A stretch of DNA of 64,000 nt, from positions 146,290,997 through 146,354,996 of the forward strand of contig JAUPFV010000003.1 in the NCBI GenBank assembly GCA_036936605.1, read 5' to 3'. The notes beneath the pieces are model-generated. The model was not told where the DNA came from. It was given only the letters and a program-made list of their open reading frames with translations, and searched no databases. A program made the translations under genes and the position numbers. The first letter of the stretch is position 1, and the number at the start of each line of letters is the position of its first letter. This document shows, in pieces, positions 42,180 to 54,160 of this stretch. The DNA comes from Limnanthes douglasii subsp. nivea (lineage: Eukaryota; Streptophyta; Magnoliopsida; Brassicales; Limnanthaceae).

Positions 42180-42533
42180 TGATAAGGTCAGATATTTTGA
42201 CACTACATTTTGCTTTTATGCGAAGGGCAATTCGGACCACACCACTACTATGAGAAACCGAACAGGACAAATATAGTGAAAAATGACTAAACTAGGTGCT
42301 GGTCATTTCATACCTTGGGCTAATGGGTCCTTAAACTTGACCCGACTCCACAATTCGATCCAAAAGGCCTATGGGTCATTAATTAAGTATAAATACCCCA
42401 ACTACTTTCATTAATGAGGGTGATCAGAATTTAATACAAGAACACATCTTAATTATCTCACTACACACTACCTTAAACATTAAATTCCCTAAACAATTTA
42501 CAAAATTACCTCAAACAGAAATAAGCCACACCA
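42180..42533 (+). repeat. 5' LTR of element G (354 bp)
   Basis: TGATAAGGTC ... CCACACCA. TATAAATA at 42388-42395 in AAGTATAAATACCCC. GGGTC/GACCC words precede the TATA box (ATGGGTCCTTAAACTTGACCC). Followed by AAT and the primer site TGGCGACCACAGTGGGAG at 42537-42554. Confidence 0.93.
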
Positions 42534-42554
42534 AATTGGCGACCACAGTGGGAG

Positions 42555-43260
42555 CACGACGGTGCCTGAATTTCAAAATTCAAAACCAATAAACAAAGTA
42601 GTTCAAGACCAAAACTGTCTCCGGTGTGATTAACGTTTTTGAGTCATTGACCATTTTTGGAGGGGATACTGTGACTGCGCCTTCTAGTTCATCAAGGAAA
42701 AGGCCTGTCTACAGTTTGGCCACCCAGTTGGATGGAGGGATGTCCACCCACTTGTATCAATCCACATATCCCTTTATATTTTTTGATGATCATGACCTGA
42801 GAGACATTGCAAGGACTCATGAAGATATTGTGGTAATAGGGGCATTAATAGGAGGAAACGATATACGCTGAATTCTGATTGACACATGAAGTTCAGGAAA
42901 CATCATGCTTTTAAGCTCTTACAAGTACATGAGAAACCCTTCGGTCATACAACATTCGAACAGAACCATCATAGGCTTCATTGGAAGTTCTGCAGATGTG
43001 ATTGGGGAATTCAAAGAGGAAGTATTGTTGGGCAAAGGACCCTTTAAGAATATGGTAAGAGTACTTTTTGTTGTGGTGGATTGCCCAACATCTTAAAATA
43101 CAATATTTGGGAGGTCTTGGATCTTCATAATGCATGTTGTGGCCTCTACGGTCCACCAATGTTTAAAATATGTTGTACATGGACAAGTAGGTGTTGTCCG
43201 GAGCAGCCAGAAGGTAGCTAGGGAATGTTATGCAACAACCCTTGGCTCTAAGTCTTTAAA
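42555..43260 (+). pseudogene. gag remnant and protease (element G)
   Basis: After the leader (GGTGCCTGAATTTC) the sequence jumps at about 42605-42612 from the first few gag codons to the last part of gag: INVFESLTIFGGDTVTAP. About 1.66 kb of gag is missing compared with D. Protease follows (YPFIFFDDHDLRDI) with the active site IDT.SSGN, where a TGA replaces Gly, then GFIGSSADVIGEFKEEVLLG and GRSWIFIMHVVAST in a shifted frame. Confidence 0.82.
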
Positions 43261-45240
43261 GGCAGTTAAGGTTATTGGAGTCTTCCTTCGATGAGAATAA
43301 AATTGATGATCCCATGGAGGCTCCCAGTGTCATAATACCTATTGAGGAGGTTGAAACCCACTTCCTCATTGCGGGCAAGAATTTTAAAATTGGTACCAAA
43401 TTGGCACCAGCTTTATAACACCGTTATTGTCCTTTTTGATGAATAATCAATATATCTTTGTATGGTGAAATAGTGATGATACTGGAGTGCCAAATGATAT
43501 TATTTCTCATAAGTTGTACATACAAACTGATGTTGCGCCAGTTGTACAAAGGAGAATGCATTTTTCTAAGGAAAAAATATATGTAATTGTTCACAGAGTT
43601 GATCGTTTGACCAAGATGGGTTACATTAAAGAATCTTATTACCCTTGTGGACTGCCAACCCTGTTCTGGTCAAGTAAAAAAATGGCAAATATTACATGTG
43701 CATTAATTTTATTGATCTTAATAGGGCATGCCCCAAAGATCTTTATCCCGTTCCTCGGATAGATCAGTTGGTGGATTCGACTTCTGGAAATAAGTTATTG
43801 TCATTCATGGATGCGTTTTCAGGGTACAACTAGATACAAGTAGAATTGAAGGAACAAGACCACACTACTTCATCACAGACAGAGGTCTTCATTGTTATAA
43901 GGTGATGTCGTTCATATTGAAAAATATTGGGGCCACTTACCAAAGATTAGTGAATAAATCCTTTGCTAATCGGATTGGCAGAAACATGGAAGTTTATATA
44001 GATGATATGATGGTTAAAATCTTGGAGAAAGATGCACATATATCTGACCTTTCAAGAAATATTTTCTAACTTAGAGGGTGTGAATTTAAAAATGAACCCT
44101 GAAAAGTGCGTATTTGAGGTCCGGTCTTGAAAGTTATTGGGTTACATAATAAGTGAGAAAGGTATTCAGCCTGATCTGGATCAACTTAATACCTTACTAG
44201 TTATAGACCCTCCTCGGAGCACCAAAGAAGTTCAAAAGCTGAACGAATGATTGGATGCTTTGAACAGATTTATTTCAAGATCATCAGACAAATGTGCCTC
44301 GTTCTTTCAAGTGTTGAGGAATATCAAAACTTTAATTGGTCTCCATAGTGTGATCATGCTTTTATTGAAATCAAGAAGCATTTGTCTTCACCTAAGACTC
44401 TCTTCAAACATGTTGGGGGGAAAAGCTCTACGTATATATAGATGTATCAGAGTATACAATAAATGTTGTGCTAGTAAGAGAGGTGGACAATTACCCTCGC
44501 CCGGTGTATTACATTAACAAAAGTATGTTGCATGCTGAAACAAGATATTTGAAGTTGGAAAAACTAGCATTGGCCTTGGTAATTTCAACAAGAAAGATGA
44601 GACCATACTTCCAAGCTCATTTCATTATCGTTCGAACATCTTTTCCCTTGAAAAGTGTTATTAAAAAAGCTGACAAGTCATGAAAAATGACCAAGTGGTC
44701 AATGGAGCTGGGTGATTATGATATTGATTATGCGCCTCAGACAATGATTAAAGCCCAATCAGTGGCTGATTTTTTTGGTAGAACTTCATGCTGATAGATC
44801 CTCCGTACAGATGTTAGAAAACCAGTCTAAGAAATAATGGGTAGTTCGAACTGATGGTGGATCAAGTTCTATGAGTTGTGGGGCTGGAATTTGTTTTTGT
44901 TTCAGTGATTCTAACAATGAATTTGAATATGAAGCCACAATAGCTGGTCTTAAGCTGGCTCTCATTTGTGGGGCAAAGAGAGTTTGGTTAATGAGTGATT
45001 CCCAATTACTAATTCACCATGCTCAAGGGCAGTCAGAATCAAAGAAATAATAATTGATTAAATACTTGTTAATGTTAAGGGAAGTTGGTGCAAGCTTCAA
45101 GAGTATCTACTATGAATACACCCCTAGATCGGAGAATACTATGGCAGACTCTTTGGCAACCATAGCTTATCTGAATCTTACCCATGGATTCTGATGCAAG
45201 AATGTCCATCAATACAGATGGGCCCGAAAAAAGGTAAAGA
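43261..45240 (+). pseudogene. pol: RT, RNase H and aRNH (element G)
   Basis: RT fragments in several frames: VPNDIISHKLYIQTDVAPVV (43480-43545), LVDSTSGNKLLSFMDAFSGYN (near 43775-43832), MEVYIDDMMVK (~43988) with YIDD intact, and LDALNRFISRSSDKCASFFQ. RNase H: VLVREVDNYPRPVYYINKS (44470-44525). aRNH: VVRTDGGSSSMSCGAGICF (~44842) and SDSQLLIHHAQGQSE (~44995), with a central deletion. At least four frameshifts and several stops. Confidence 0.85.
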
Positions 45241-46437
45241 GGATAAAGAAAGTATGAGCATAATAACTATTCAGCCCAAGGACTGGAGGTATGATATTCT
45301 TCAGTTTATTTCAGATGGGATTTTACATATAGATAAAGCCATGGCTAAGAAAGTTAAGTATAAATCTCGTGGTTTCTTTATATTAAGGGAAGTTCTTTAC
45401 AAGAAATATTTCAGCAGACCTTTCTTGCGTTACTTAGGATTTGAAGAATCCCAAGTTGTGTTATCTGAACTACATGAGGGAGAATGTTCTGCACACTGGC
45501 TACAAAACATTAACCCGGAGATTTTTATTAGCAAGGTATTACTGGCCAACCATAACAACAGATATTAAAGATATGGTAAAAAAGTGTGATCCTTGCCAAA
45601 GATATGGAAATGAAATTCATGTGCCAACAATTCCTATGGAATCCACATCTGAACCGATACCCTTCGACAGATGGGGGTTGGATGTAGTTGGGCCTCTTCC
45701 CATGGCATCCGATGAATGTAGAACATTCATAGTTGCTATTGAAAATTATAGTTGCATATTTGGGGTTCCCCAAAACATTACTACAGATAATAGGCCACAG
45801 TTTGATAATAAAGACATGAAAATGTTCTACACCTCCAGAAGAATTCAAAACTGTTTTTCTTCTCATTCCACCCTCAAGTAAATGGGCAAGTTAAACAAAT
45901 CGGAAAATATTGTTTGGGTTGAAGAAGAATCTGGGGGAAGCTGCAGGAAAGTGGCCAATTTATTTACAAGAAGTGTTATGGGCCTACCGAACTACACCTC
46001 GGGCTGCTACACAAGAAGCTACTTTTGCTCTTGTGTATGAGATGGATGCAATCACTCCCATATAAGCTACTTTACCATCTCACAGAGTCCAAAACTATTC
46101 CGAACATGCTAATGATATAACAGTCAGGAATCTGTTGGATTCGATTGATGAAGGTACAATCAAAGCGCATTTGAGGATGGTGCATTACCAGGGTTTAATG
46201 TGGAGCAAATTTACTTCTAAAGTTAAAAGAATAGAGTTTCAGTTAGGGGACAAAGTCTTAAGAAAATTCTTTTTACACACCAAGGAAAAACAGTTCGGTA
46301 AGCTGACTCTGAATTGGGAAAGCCCTTATGTGATATGTGGGAAAGTTAAACCAGGAACATACAGGCTCCAAGACAAGGAAGGAAGAGCACTAAAGCCCTC
46401 ATGGAACGTTGAACATCTTAGGTTATACTTAGAATAG
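45241..46437 (+). pseudogene. Integrase (element G)
   Basis: Integrase in pieces: VKKCDPCQRYGNEIHVP, RWGLDVVGPLPMAS, ITTDNRPQFDNKD (second Asp kept), a deletion between VAIENYS and CIFGVPQ, a broken GQVEVANR region near 45885, then the C-terminal domain at 46135-46437 ending VEHLRLYLE. Ends at TAG 46435-46437. Confidence 0.85.
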
Positions 46438-46950
46438 ACCTCTCTTGTAAATATTTACTTTTTAAGTATCAATGTAAATATTATGAGGCATACTCTTTCC
46501 TACCCTAGTGGTGTGGGGAGGTTTTAACGAGGTGTCCGAGTTTTTCAATAATATTTTATGTCTTCTTCAAAAGTCTGGTGTAATTTCTTTTTTGATTTAG
46601 CCATATTATGAGGTGGTCGGATATTAAACATTTATTAAACACCCCGGCCCTCGAATGTTTTTGAGGTGATCAGACATATTAAACACTTGGTCACATTTAT
46701 TAAACAAATGTGATTGAGGTTATTTAATACCTTTACTTAACATCTCTAAAATATTGAAGGCTATTTAAGCATTGGGCATAAAGAGTTAAAAAAAATTCAA
46801 TCGAAAGGAAATGATATTAGAGTAAGATCGAATTAGAACCGATTCATGATTCATAAATGCCTTGACTATTCAAGGACTTTAAGTTTTACAAAACATAGAT
46901 TAAACAAACAATGTAACAAAATGCCTTGGTCATCCAACGGCTTTAGTTTC
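46438..46950. other. Spacer between convergent genes with paired hairpins (element G)
   Basis: Pol trailer (GTAAATATTTAC, AATAATATTTTATG where siblings have AATAAA), then two hairpins at 46860-46875 (CCTTGACTATTCAAGG) and 46924-46940 (CCTTGGTCATCCAACGG), 64 bp apart, degenerate but at the same place as in A, D and E. Confidence 0.65.
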
Positions 46951-48437
46951 TCAACAAAAAATACACAACAATACAATACAACCTAAAGGCGTGTCCCTTT
47001 TGGTTTTTTCTTCACCGCCATCTTTTTTCACACTTTTGAGTTCAACACTTGAACTCTCACCAACTCCTTCACTGTCTTCAGAATCTTCCCCACTTGAATA
47101 GTTGTGCTTGTCACCATCAGCCATCGTATGAAAAGAGAGGTCATCGTATTCCACAAATTTCCACAAAGGACCAAGAGTCCTCTTTGGAAAGGTCTCATCA
47201 AACAGTAAGACCATGTCAAATTTGATGCCATCATCTATTTTCTCCAATGTGTTTACCACTCCGGAGGCATACTTCTCTATTCTAGCAGTTATCTCTTCGG
47301 TCTGTTTTTGTACTAGAGTTGTATTCTCCTCTGCTATCTTCTTAAAAACATCCTCCAAGCTGGCCTTGTCCTCGGATACAGTCTGGATGGTTTTTTCTTT
47401 AGCCTCTAGTTGCCCCTTCAAAACTTTGATCTCATTGGAAGAAGAGGTTTCCAGTCCAGAATATTTGGTCTGAAGAATTCTTCGAGCCTCTTCTGACTTG
47501 AGCAGTTTGACAACCAAATCCTCTTTTTCCTTCTTTAGAGAGTCGATGCTTTGCTGAGCGGTAGATAGACTATTCTTCAAGCTTTGGTTTGTTGTGGTCA
47601 GTGAATAGATAGTGTTTGTTTGTTCCCTCACTTGTCTTTCCAGATCAACTACTGGACGGATGTAACCTAGAAAAGTATGACGGAGAGTGTCTTGCTCGCT
47701 TGACATCACATAAGTTTCCCCATTATGGGTCACAGAATTGGATAAGTTAGCATAAGACCCCGCGAAATCATCCTTGTCCAGATCATTTAAATATATGTTA
47801 ATATTCTGAAAGGCATCGAGATTTACCTCTCCATCAGCAGTGGCCTGTTTGGAATAAAGGTTGGGTGGAATTTCTTCTTGCAAAGTAGGATCAGCAGAAA
47901 TTGAAAGAGGAATTTCAGAAGAATGTGAAATTATGTCTCATCCAGAGTGACTTTTTTCTTCTTTCCAGCTTTTTCATCATTGCTTGCCCTGCGTTTCTTA
48001 TCCTTAAGTCGCAATCTTTGGTGGGTCGACCGATCCCCCAACCTCCTTAACAATAACTTCCATTGCTTCAAACAGGACAACATTGATCCCTCATTGGTTC
48101 TCCGAACCGGTTCCTTCAGTGGTTGTTTGAGGTCGGTCTGTTGTGGTTTTCTTTTTCCTTTTATTCTTCATCTTATCCAGATGGCTAGGATCTTTGACCC
48201 TGGAAGACAAGTATAGTATGGCGTCCTTAGCCTCAGTTCTCCTTAGGACGATATCTGCAGGAGGATGGGTGGTCAGTTCTTTCTAGTAGAGGTCTCTTCT
48301 TCCTGTAGTATTCCACAAATGAGACCTCACAAAATTCCCCGAGGTGAAGCAGTTGTAGAAGCCATTCCCCCATTTATCCAAGGCCTAAGCGTTTAGCTTG
48401 GCGCAGGTTTTTTGACCTGCCTCCACATGGTCTGAGA
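46951..48437 (-). pseudogene. Antisense gene of element G, exon 2
   Basis: Minus-strand exon 2: KFSDHVEAGQKTCAKLNA, WGNGFYNCFTSGN, HLWNTTGRRDL, a lysine-rich KMKNKRKKK patch, then an open 310-codon stretch (47883-46951) with DDFAGSYANLSN, YVMSSEQDTL, VDLERQVREQ and a long coiled coil, FPKRTLGPLWKFV and an acidic Ser-rich tail. Stops occur before 47883. The coiled-coil part is open despite the age of the element. Confidence 0.78.
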
Positions 48438-48538
48438 ACTTCTTCAGAAAAATTGAAAAGGGGCACGAATCAGTTCGGAATAAACACATAATGTTTAGAA
48501 ATATTAAGGGAAACATAAAAAAACTTACATATACTCTT

Positions 48539-49734
48539 CCAGTGGCTAGTCAGTTGGTTGGGTTTGAGTCAACTTTGATCTTTCTCCCATTATCCCAGGC
48601 TCTGTTGATGAACAGGAACTGTGTCCCCCTTGGATTTTCTGACTCCATAAGGTCAATCACTACCTTATAATCATTCCCCATATTGTAATGGTAGAAAGGA
48701 ATGTGGTGATTCTTGCACAAATTCGCCACAACATCGAATTGTTCCATTGGTAGTGGGATCTTGGATAGTCTGGAAGCCATGATGCCAGCCATCAGAGTGT
48801 ACCACGCGTTTGAGCTCAGCTGACTCAGACATAGCTTAATTAGGTTGAAGGACTTGACTATCTTCGGATGTAAAGGAAACCAAAGTCCCCAGTTCAGTAC
48901 CTTTGTATAGACCACTAGCTCGTTGGGTTCGCAATCCATCGGATTTTCTGAGGTGACCATGATTCTCACCTTGATAGACTCAGGGATCCCCCACTTTGTA
49001 CGAATACGACCCAATTCAACGGTATGGGTGTATACGTAGGCTATATTCTGGAGGGATATCAGGTATTTTACGTTGAATTTCTGGAAAATTTTCCTTACTT
49101 TCCCTTATAGACACTCTGGAAGCGCATCCGGATTGGTCAGACCCATTTTAGTTTTTCCCTTTTGATCTACAGCGGTGTCCTCCGTCTGTCTGGACGCCTC
49201 AAAATGAGTATCATCCAAACTATCCTCCATATTTTCTTCCATTACAATGGAAGGTTGTTTGGATGGCTTGGTTTCTGCCAGTGGGTGCTGTCCGGATGGT
49301 TTGGTTTATGGAAAAAGGCTTTATTGTCTCCAAACTAGTGTGTTTCGAAGAGGTAGGAGTGAACTTAGCCTTTGATTGGCGAGGGGTATTCTTCTCAGGG
49401 GACTTCTCAGTGTCGAACCCATGGAAATAAAGGGTGAAGGCTTCATAACATTGGAAACGATATTTTCTTTAGAGAGAGGGTTTTGAGATTCTTGAACAGA
49501 GGATCCTGATTGAAGAGGAGAAAGAGTTGGGACAAAAGACAGTTTTCTGACCTTAGATGTTTTTTATGACGATGAACCTTGGTCAGTGTTTACTTGTGAT
49601 TGATTGATTCCTTCACTATGAGAAACCGGAAGACCAGTTGCGATCCTCTCGTCTCTTGCAACTTTTCTCGCTCTCTCCAACTCAGACAAATTTAATCAAC
49701 CTCCTTTTGCTAGTGCATTTCTGACTGTGAACAT
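48539..49734 (-). pseudogene. Antisense gene of element G, exon 1
   Basis: Starts MFTVRNALAKGG then TGA in place of Trp, LNLSELERARKV. Further stops and frameshifts occur up to about 49100. The 3' part (49014-48550) is open and matches the conserved domain: RTKWGIPESIKVRIMV, VLNWGLWFPLHPKIVKSFNL, SSNAWYTLMAGIMASRLS, PLPMEQFDVVANLC, FYHYNMGNDYKVVIDLME. A donor TAT|GTAAGT follows at 48538, the conserved intron site. The acceptor side near 48437 is degenerate. Confidence 0.78.
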
Positions 49735-50206
49735 AAATTACTTGAACACAATTTGATAGAATACTAAGCTTTATCTCTCTAGAAGTGTTTGTATTTGAAG
49801 ACAATGGAACAGTGAAGCCAAGTTAAATAACTGTGAAAACAGAAAAGATTATCTAGGGGAAGATAAACTGATCATAGCCATGATTAAGGACTATTAAGCA
49901 TAGGGGGTTATGCCCTTAGTGACTTTCTAGCCTAGTAGGTACGAGAATCTAGGAGAAAAACGACTGAGAGGTCGAACCAGAGCATGACATGTGTCCCACA
50001 TTGAAAAAAGAATCTTGAAATTCTTAACGGTAAAATCAGTCCCACCAAATTTTGGTTGGGCTGACTCTTGAAATTCTTAGCTAGAAAAGGTGGTTTATTC
50101 AATCCATATACGAAGACAGATCAGAAAAACACATTGGAAATGTATTGATTTCTATTCTTGCGAGTTAGCTCTTCTAAAGATTTTTCGCAAGACTTAAATG
50201 GGCTAC
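49735..50206. other. Decayed antisense promoter and polypurine tract region (element G)
   Basis: Position equals the promoter blocks of E and D. The G-box is degenerate (ACATGTGTC near 49990). The polypurine tract before the 3' LTR is eroded (ACTTAAATGGGCTAC). Confidence 0.5.
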
Positions 50207-50558
50207 TAATAAGGTCGGATATTTTGGACACTGCATTTTGCTTTTATCTGAAGGATAATTCGGACCACACCACTACCATAAGAAACCGAACAAGAATATA
50301 GTAGAAAATGACTAAGCTAGGTGCTGGTCATTTCACACCTTGGGCTAATGGGTCCTTAAACTTAACCCGTCTCTAAAATCCGATCCAAAGGCCCATGGGT
50401 CATTAATTAAGTATAAATACCCCAACTAGTTTCATTAATGAGGGAGATCAGAATTTAATTGAAGCACACAACTTAATTATCTCACTACACACTACCTTAA
50501 ACATTAAATTCACAAAACACTTTACAAAATTACCCTCAAACATAAATAAACCATACCA
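50207..50558 (+). repeat. 3' LTR of element G (352 bp)
   Basis: Begins TAATAAGGTCGG (TG mutated to TA) and ends CCATACCA. TATAAATA at 50412-50419. Pairs with 42180-42533 at about 90% identity by eye. Confidence 0.93.
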
Positions 50559-50563
50559 AGGTT

Positions 50564-52455
50564 CACTTCATATTCTCAGTTATTATATGTCTCGGATTAC
50601 TTCTCAAGATTATGCGCATAAACATACCAAGTTTTAAACAATTATTATTGACAGGTCCATTCACTAATACTAAGCTATTATCAGTTCTAAACTACTTTCA
50701 TGATTGATTCTTCACCTGATTCAGAAAACCCTCAAAGGACTTCAGTTATTCAAATGTATGTCATTGAAATGGTGTTAATAACGCTTTGTGTTATACTAGT
50801 ATGTAACCTTCTTAATTCCAAATGACATATTGTTACGAAATCATATTTTATGCAAAACGTTGTCTTTAATATTTTTTTAGTGTTGATAATGGTGAAATTT
50901 GTCCAACCTAATTACCCGACCCACTTAAGAACAAGGATCAACTAATATCCACTAAGTATTGGGGTACATAATAAGACAAAGAGGAAAAGAGAGATAAAAA
51001 GGAGATACATGGTAATAGATATATTTAGCTACATCTTGAATTAGTAATAAGTGTAATTTTAAGTGTATTTAATCTCATATCTTCATTATTTTTAAATCAT
51101 CTTCTTTCTATAAATAAGAAAAACCATCATGTAATACTATAATCAACTTTTTTATTCCCATTCTTTTCTTAATTTACTATTAAATCCAGTTGATTAGATT
51201 TTCAAATCATGCTTAGATTTTGTCATACCAAAATTTCGCCGCTTATGGAAGAGAATTGATATCCTGAAAATTAAAAAAACAAAAATATCTATAACTGATT
51301 GATAACAAATTCAAATACATGTATTGATTTAATCGTCATCGAAGATCTAGTACTGGAGGCTGGATATATTCGTCCACCAACTCTGATAGCTCCAACAGTT
51401 TTTGTCATGGATTTTCTAAAAGTTGAAGTATGACCCGCGGATGAAAATGTTAATGATTTTAGGCTGTTGCGAACTATTTTTTCCTATTAGGGATCCACAA
51501 CTAAAATTGATAATCCACCATCCATAGGGACATGAGGAGAATGATGGAAAAGATGGTACGAGCTACATGATATAAAAATGCTAGCAACGGGAAAACAACA
51601 AATGCACAATCATTTTTATAGAATCTAAAGCTAACAACTAAGGTGAGTCATGATGTGGATCCTCTGACCATTGAATAAGGAGTCGCCACAATAAGACGAG
51701 CAAATGAATGAATAAAACCTCTATTTCCAAACTCATTGGTGATGCAATGGTGGATTAGGCCTGAGAGAATCGACCCTTCAACCATGAGATTGGTGAAAGT
51801 TATGCTAGACCAATTATAGACAAACCATGAGATTAGTGAAAAGCGTATCAGACAAACTGCAAGCATGCATCTCCAATCGAATGACCAACATATAGATTGC
51901 AACAAAACATTCGCAGATTCCTCCAGCATTTCAGCAAACATCAAATAACAACTTACAACACCTCATCTGAATGTCCAACAACACCCTCTAGCCAAATGTT
52001 CACTGGTTGTTTGTGGGGCTTCAACCAAATATTCAGTACCAAACGTCTCATACGTTCCACAATAGTGGTAAACATGTACCCCTATTTCTCGGAGTCCAAC
52101 CAAACCTCCAACAAGCCTCCTCTAGATTTAAATCAAGCTATAATTAAGGAGTTTAGTACTTTAGAGTGCATCCGAACCTCCATAATTTCTTACTAACTAT
52201 GCAGCTTGGATACCAACATGCTCAAATTTAACACTTATGAGTAAAACATGCGCAGTAACACACAACTTCAACCATGCACCAACCTCATCATAATTACACA
52301 TTCGTATACATGTATATGAATAAAAAATACACCTAAGTCATAGTCACTACGTAGAAAAGTCAATACAACATGTTTTCCCAAGCATATAGGGTTTAGGTAA
52401 ACCCCATTAGAAGAAATCCTACAACCCTTCCGAATTAATACCACGATCAATACCC
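50564..52455. other. Gene-free AT-rich stretch
   Basis: Only short frames without recognisable motifs, including 51648-51944 (-) and 51897-52196 (+). It may hold the decayed 5' part of element H, but I could not align it to an LTR or gag. Confidence 0.35.
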
Positions 52456-52458
52456 CCA

Positions 52459-52850
52459 GTGGTATCCCCCGAGATCAAATACCACAAATTATCCATCAAA
52501 AATAAAAATATACACTACAATAAGAAACCATGGATAATTATAACAATAAAAATATTACAAGTGACCATAACGTCTAACATGGGACCTTTTATAGAAATAA
52601 TCGAGAACCTCAGAAGTATTCACAAACAAACGCAAAATATACTCTTTTATAAAAGGCCATACAAGTTGCAGGCTTTAAATGAGCACATAGATAAATACAA
52701 GTACTGTAAGTTTCACAATGATATTGGATGTTATATCAAGGATAAATGGGAATTTCAGGATCATGTCTAGAATATGATCAAAGAATGACAAATTAATGAG
52801 TTTGTCAAAAAGAAAAACAAAAATGAACAAAAGCATTATTAAGCTGAACG
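52459..52850 (+). pseudogene. gag C-terminal fragment (element H)
   Basis: FIEIIENLRSIHKQTQNILF aligns with FAELKESVATIYDKTKEDVH of D, and YKYCKFHNDIGCYIKDKWEF with FCQYHNDIGHTTDDCITLKQ: the knuckle C-x2-H survives but the second His and Cys are lost. It is preceded by VSPEIKYHKLSI, which actually matches an RT segment and is a duplicated piece (see repeats). Confidence 0.7.
52465..52499 (+). repeat. 35-bp duplicated segment, copy 1 of 2 (element H)
   Basis: TCCCCCGAGATCAAATACCA and the following 15 bases recur exactly at 53802-53836. The second copy is in its natural place in RT (VPP.. before the conserved HxLS block); this first copy lies upstream of the gag piece and is out of place. Confidence 0.85.
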
Positions 52851-53199
52851 GGATCCTCCATCAATGCATGTGATACAAGCTCCCGCATCACCAGCTGAAT
52901 CAAGATTCTTGGAGAACAATGCAACTTTTAACCTCAAAATGAGAAATATCTCGACCTAGATTTAACAAACATACCATTGGGTTCATTTTTTGAGACGATC
53001 CATTCTTTGGTATAAGTAAAAAATCAAGAAACCATATTGTGTCAGAATTAAAGGTCCAACATCAAGGTTATACCTTACTAAAACTTTATCGTAATCCATA
53101 CCCATTATTGAAGTCACTGATTATTTATTTAACGTAAAGTAGCAGTACCTTAGAACGACGTTGTCCATATCATGGTAAAATAAGAATGAATAAGAGTTA

Positions 53200-54160
53200 A
53201 ACAATTTATGATAAACAATAGAAGCTCCACCAAAATTCTCTATAAAAGCGTATATAATGAAATTAGGGATGGTCCCGTTTTGATTCCATCCCATCAAATA
53301 TTGATTGGGTTTCCAGCTGCAAATGATAACATATTAAGAGAATTCACCTTTGGTGTCACCCTTGGAAAAGTCGAGTCTCGAAATACAATTTGATGCTTAT
53401 TCATGATAGTAAAATCGTAATCCTCTTATAGTATCGTTTGGAGTAGATCATGGCTATACTAAATGCATGATATAATTTGTATAGTTTATCAGTGCCTTTA
53501 ATACCCAATCAATAACAACTTATAATTAATCTGGGGAAACCATAAGACTCATACATAATACTACTTTGCTTCTTTGCCTTCAATAAAGAGTAATTAGTAG
53601 CTCGTTCTGGATGATATGGATGATTTAAGATAAAATCCATATCTTATAAACCATGAGTGGAATAGAAATCACCCGCATGGAAGGATTCAAAATGTTACAA
53701 ATTGGACATAAATTATCAATTGACTTAAGGTACAAACTACTTAACTTTTTACGAAGCAACTTAGAAATGTTCTTTTGGTATGCTCAAGAAGTCATCAGGG
53801 TTCCCCCGAGATCAAATACCACAAATTATCCATCAACAATAATTTCCATTTGATCAAATAAAACCGACAGTGTTACTCTTAACAAAATATGAAAACCATG
53901 ATCGAATAGTTAGATAAAGTAACTACTATTGGTCATATTCAAGACCCCTATTACCTAGTATGGACAACCAATCCAATAGTGGTAAAAAACAAGAACAAAT
54001 ATGGAGAATGTGCATCGAATTTACCGATCTTAACTTAACTTATCTGAAGAAACCTTTTATTTTACCATGAATCGATCAACTCTTAGATAAAACCTCCAGA
54101 AACAAGATGTTGTCATTTATAGACGTCTACTGAGGGTAAAATCAACTAAAAATACAAGAG
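53200..54160 (+). pseudogene. Protease and RT fragments (element H)
   Basis: INNRSSTKILYKSVYNEI (53210-53265) matches the protease active-site block VDTGSSANILFLTTYK with Asp-Thr-Gly lost. RT: QIGHKLSIDLRYKLLNFLRS, MFFWYAQEVIRVPP (53700-53805) for KIGSKMPPVLKDQMLKFLKN and HVFAWCNADVTGVP, then VWTTNPIVVKN and CIEFTDLNL near 53960-54030. Heavily mutated. Confidence 0.7.

Larger units (their letters stand above)
42180..50558 (+). mobile_element. Element G: older Tat-type Ty3/gypsy retrotransposon lacking gag
   Basis: 8,379 bp with LTRs of 354 and 352 bp and a perfect 5-bp target duplication AGGTT (42175-42179 and 50559-50563). By eye the LTRs differ at about 36 positions (~10%), so it is several times older than D or E. 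Gag is deleted almost completely; pol is present but full of frameshifts and stops; the antisense gene is present with its exons recognisable. LTR sequence is clearly distinct from C/D/E, so this is a different subfamily. Confidence 0.93.
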
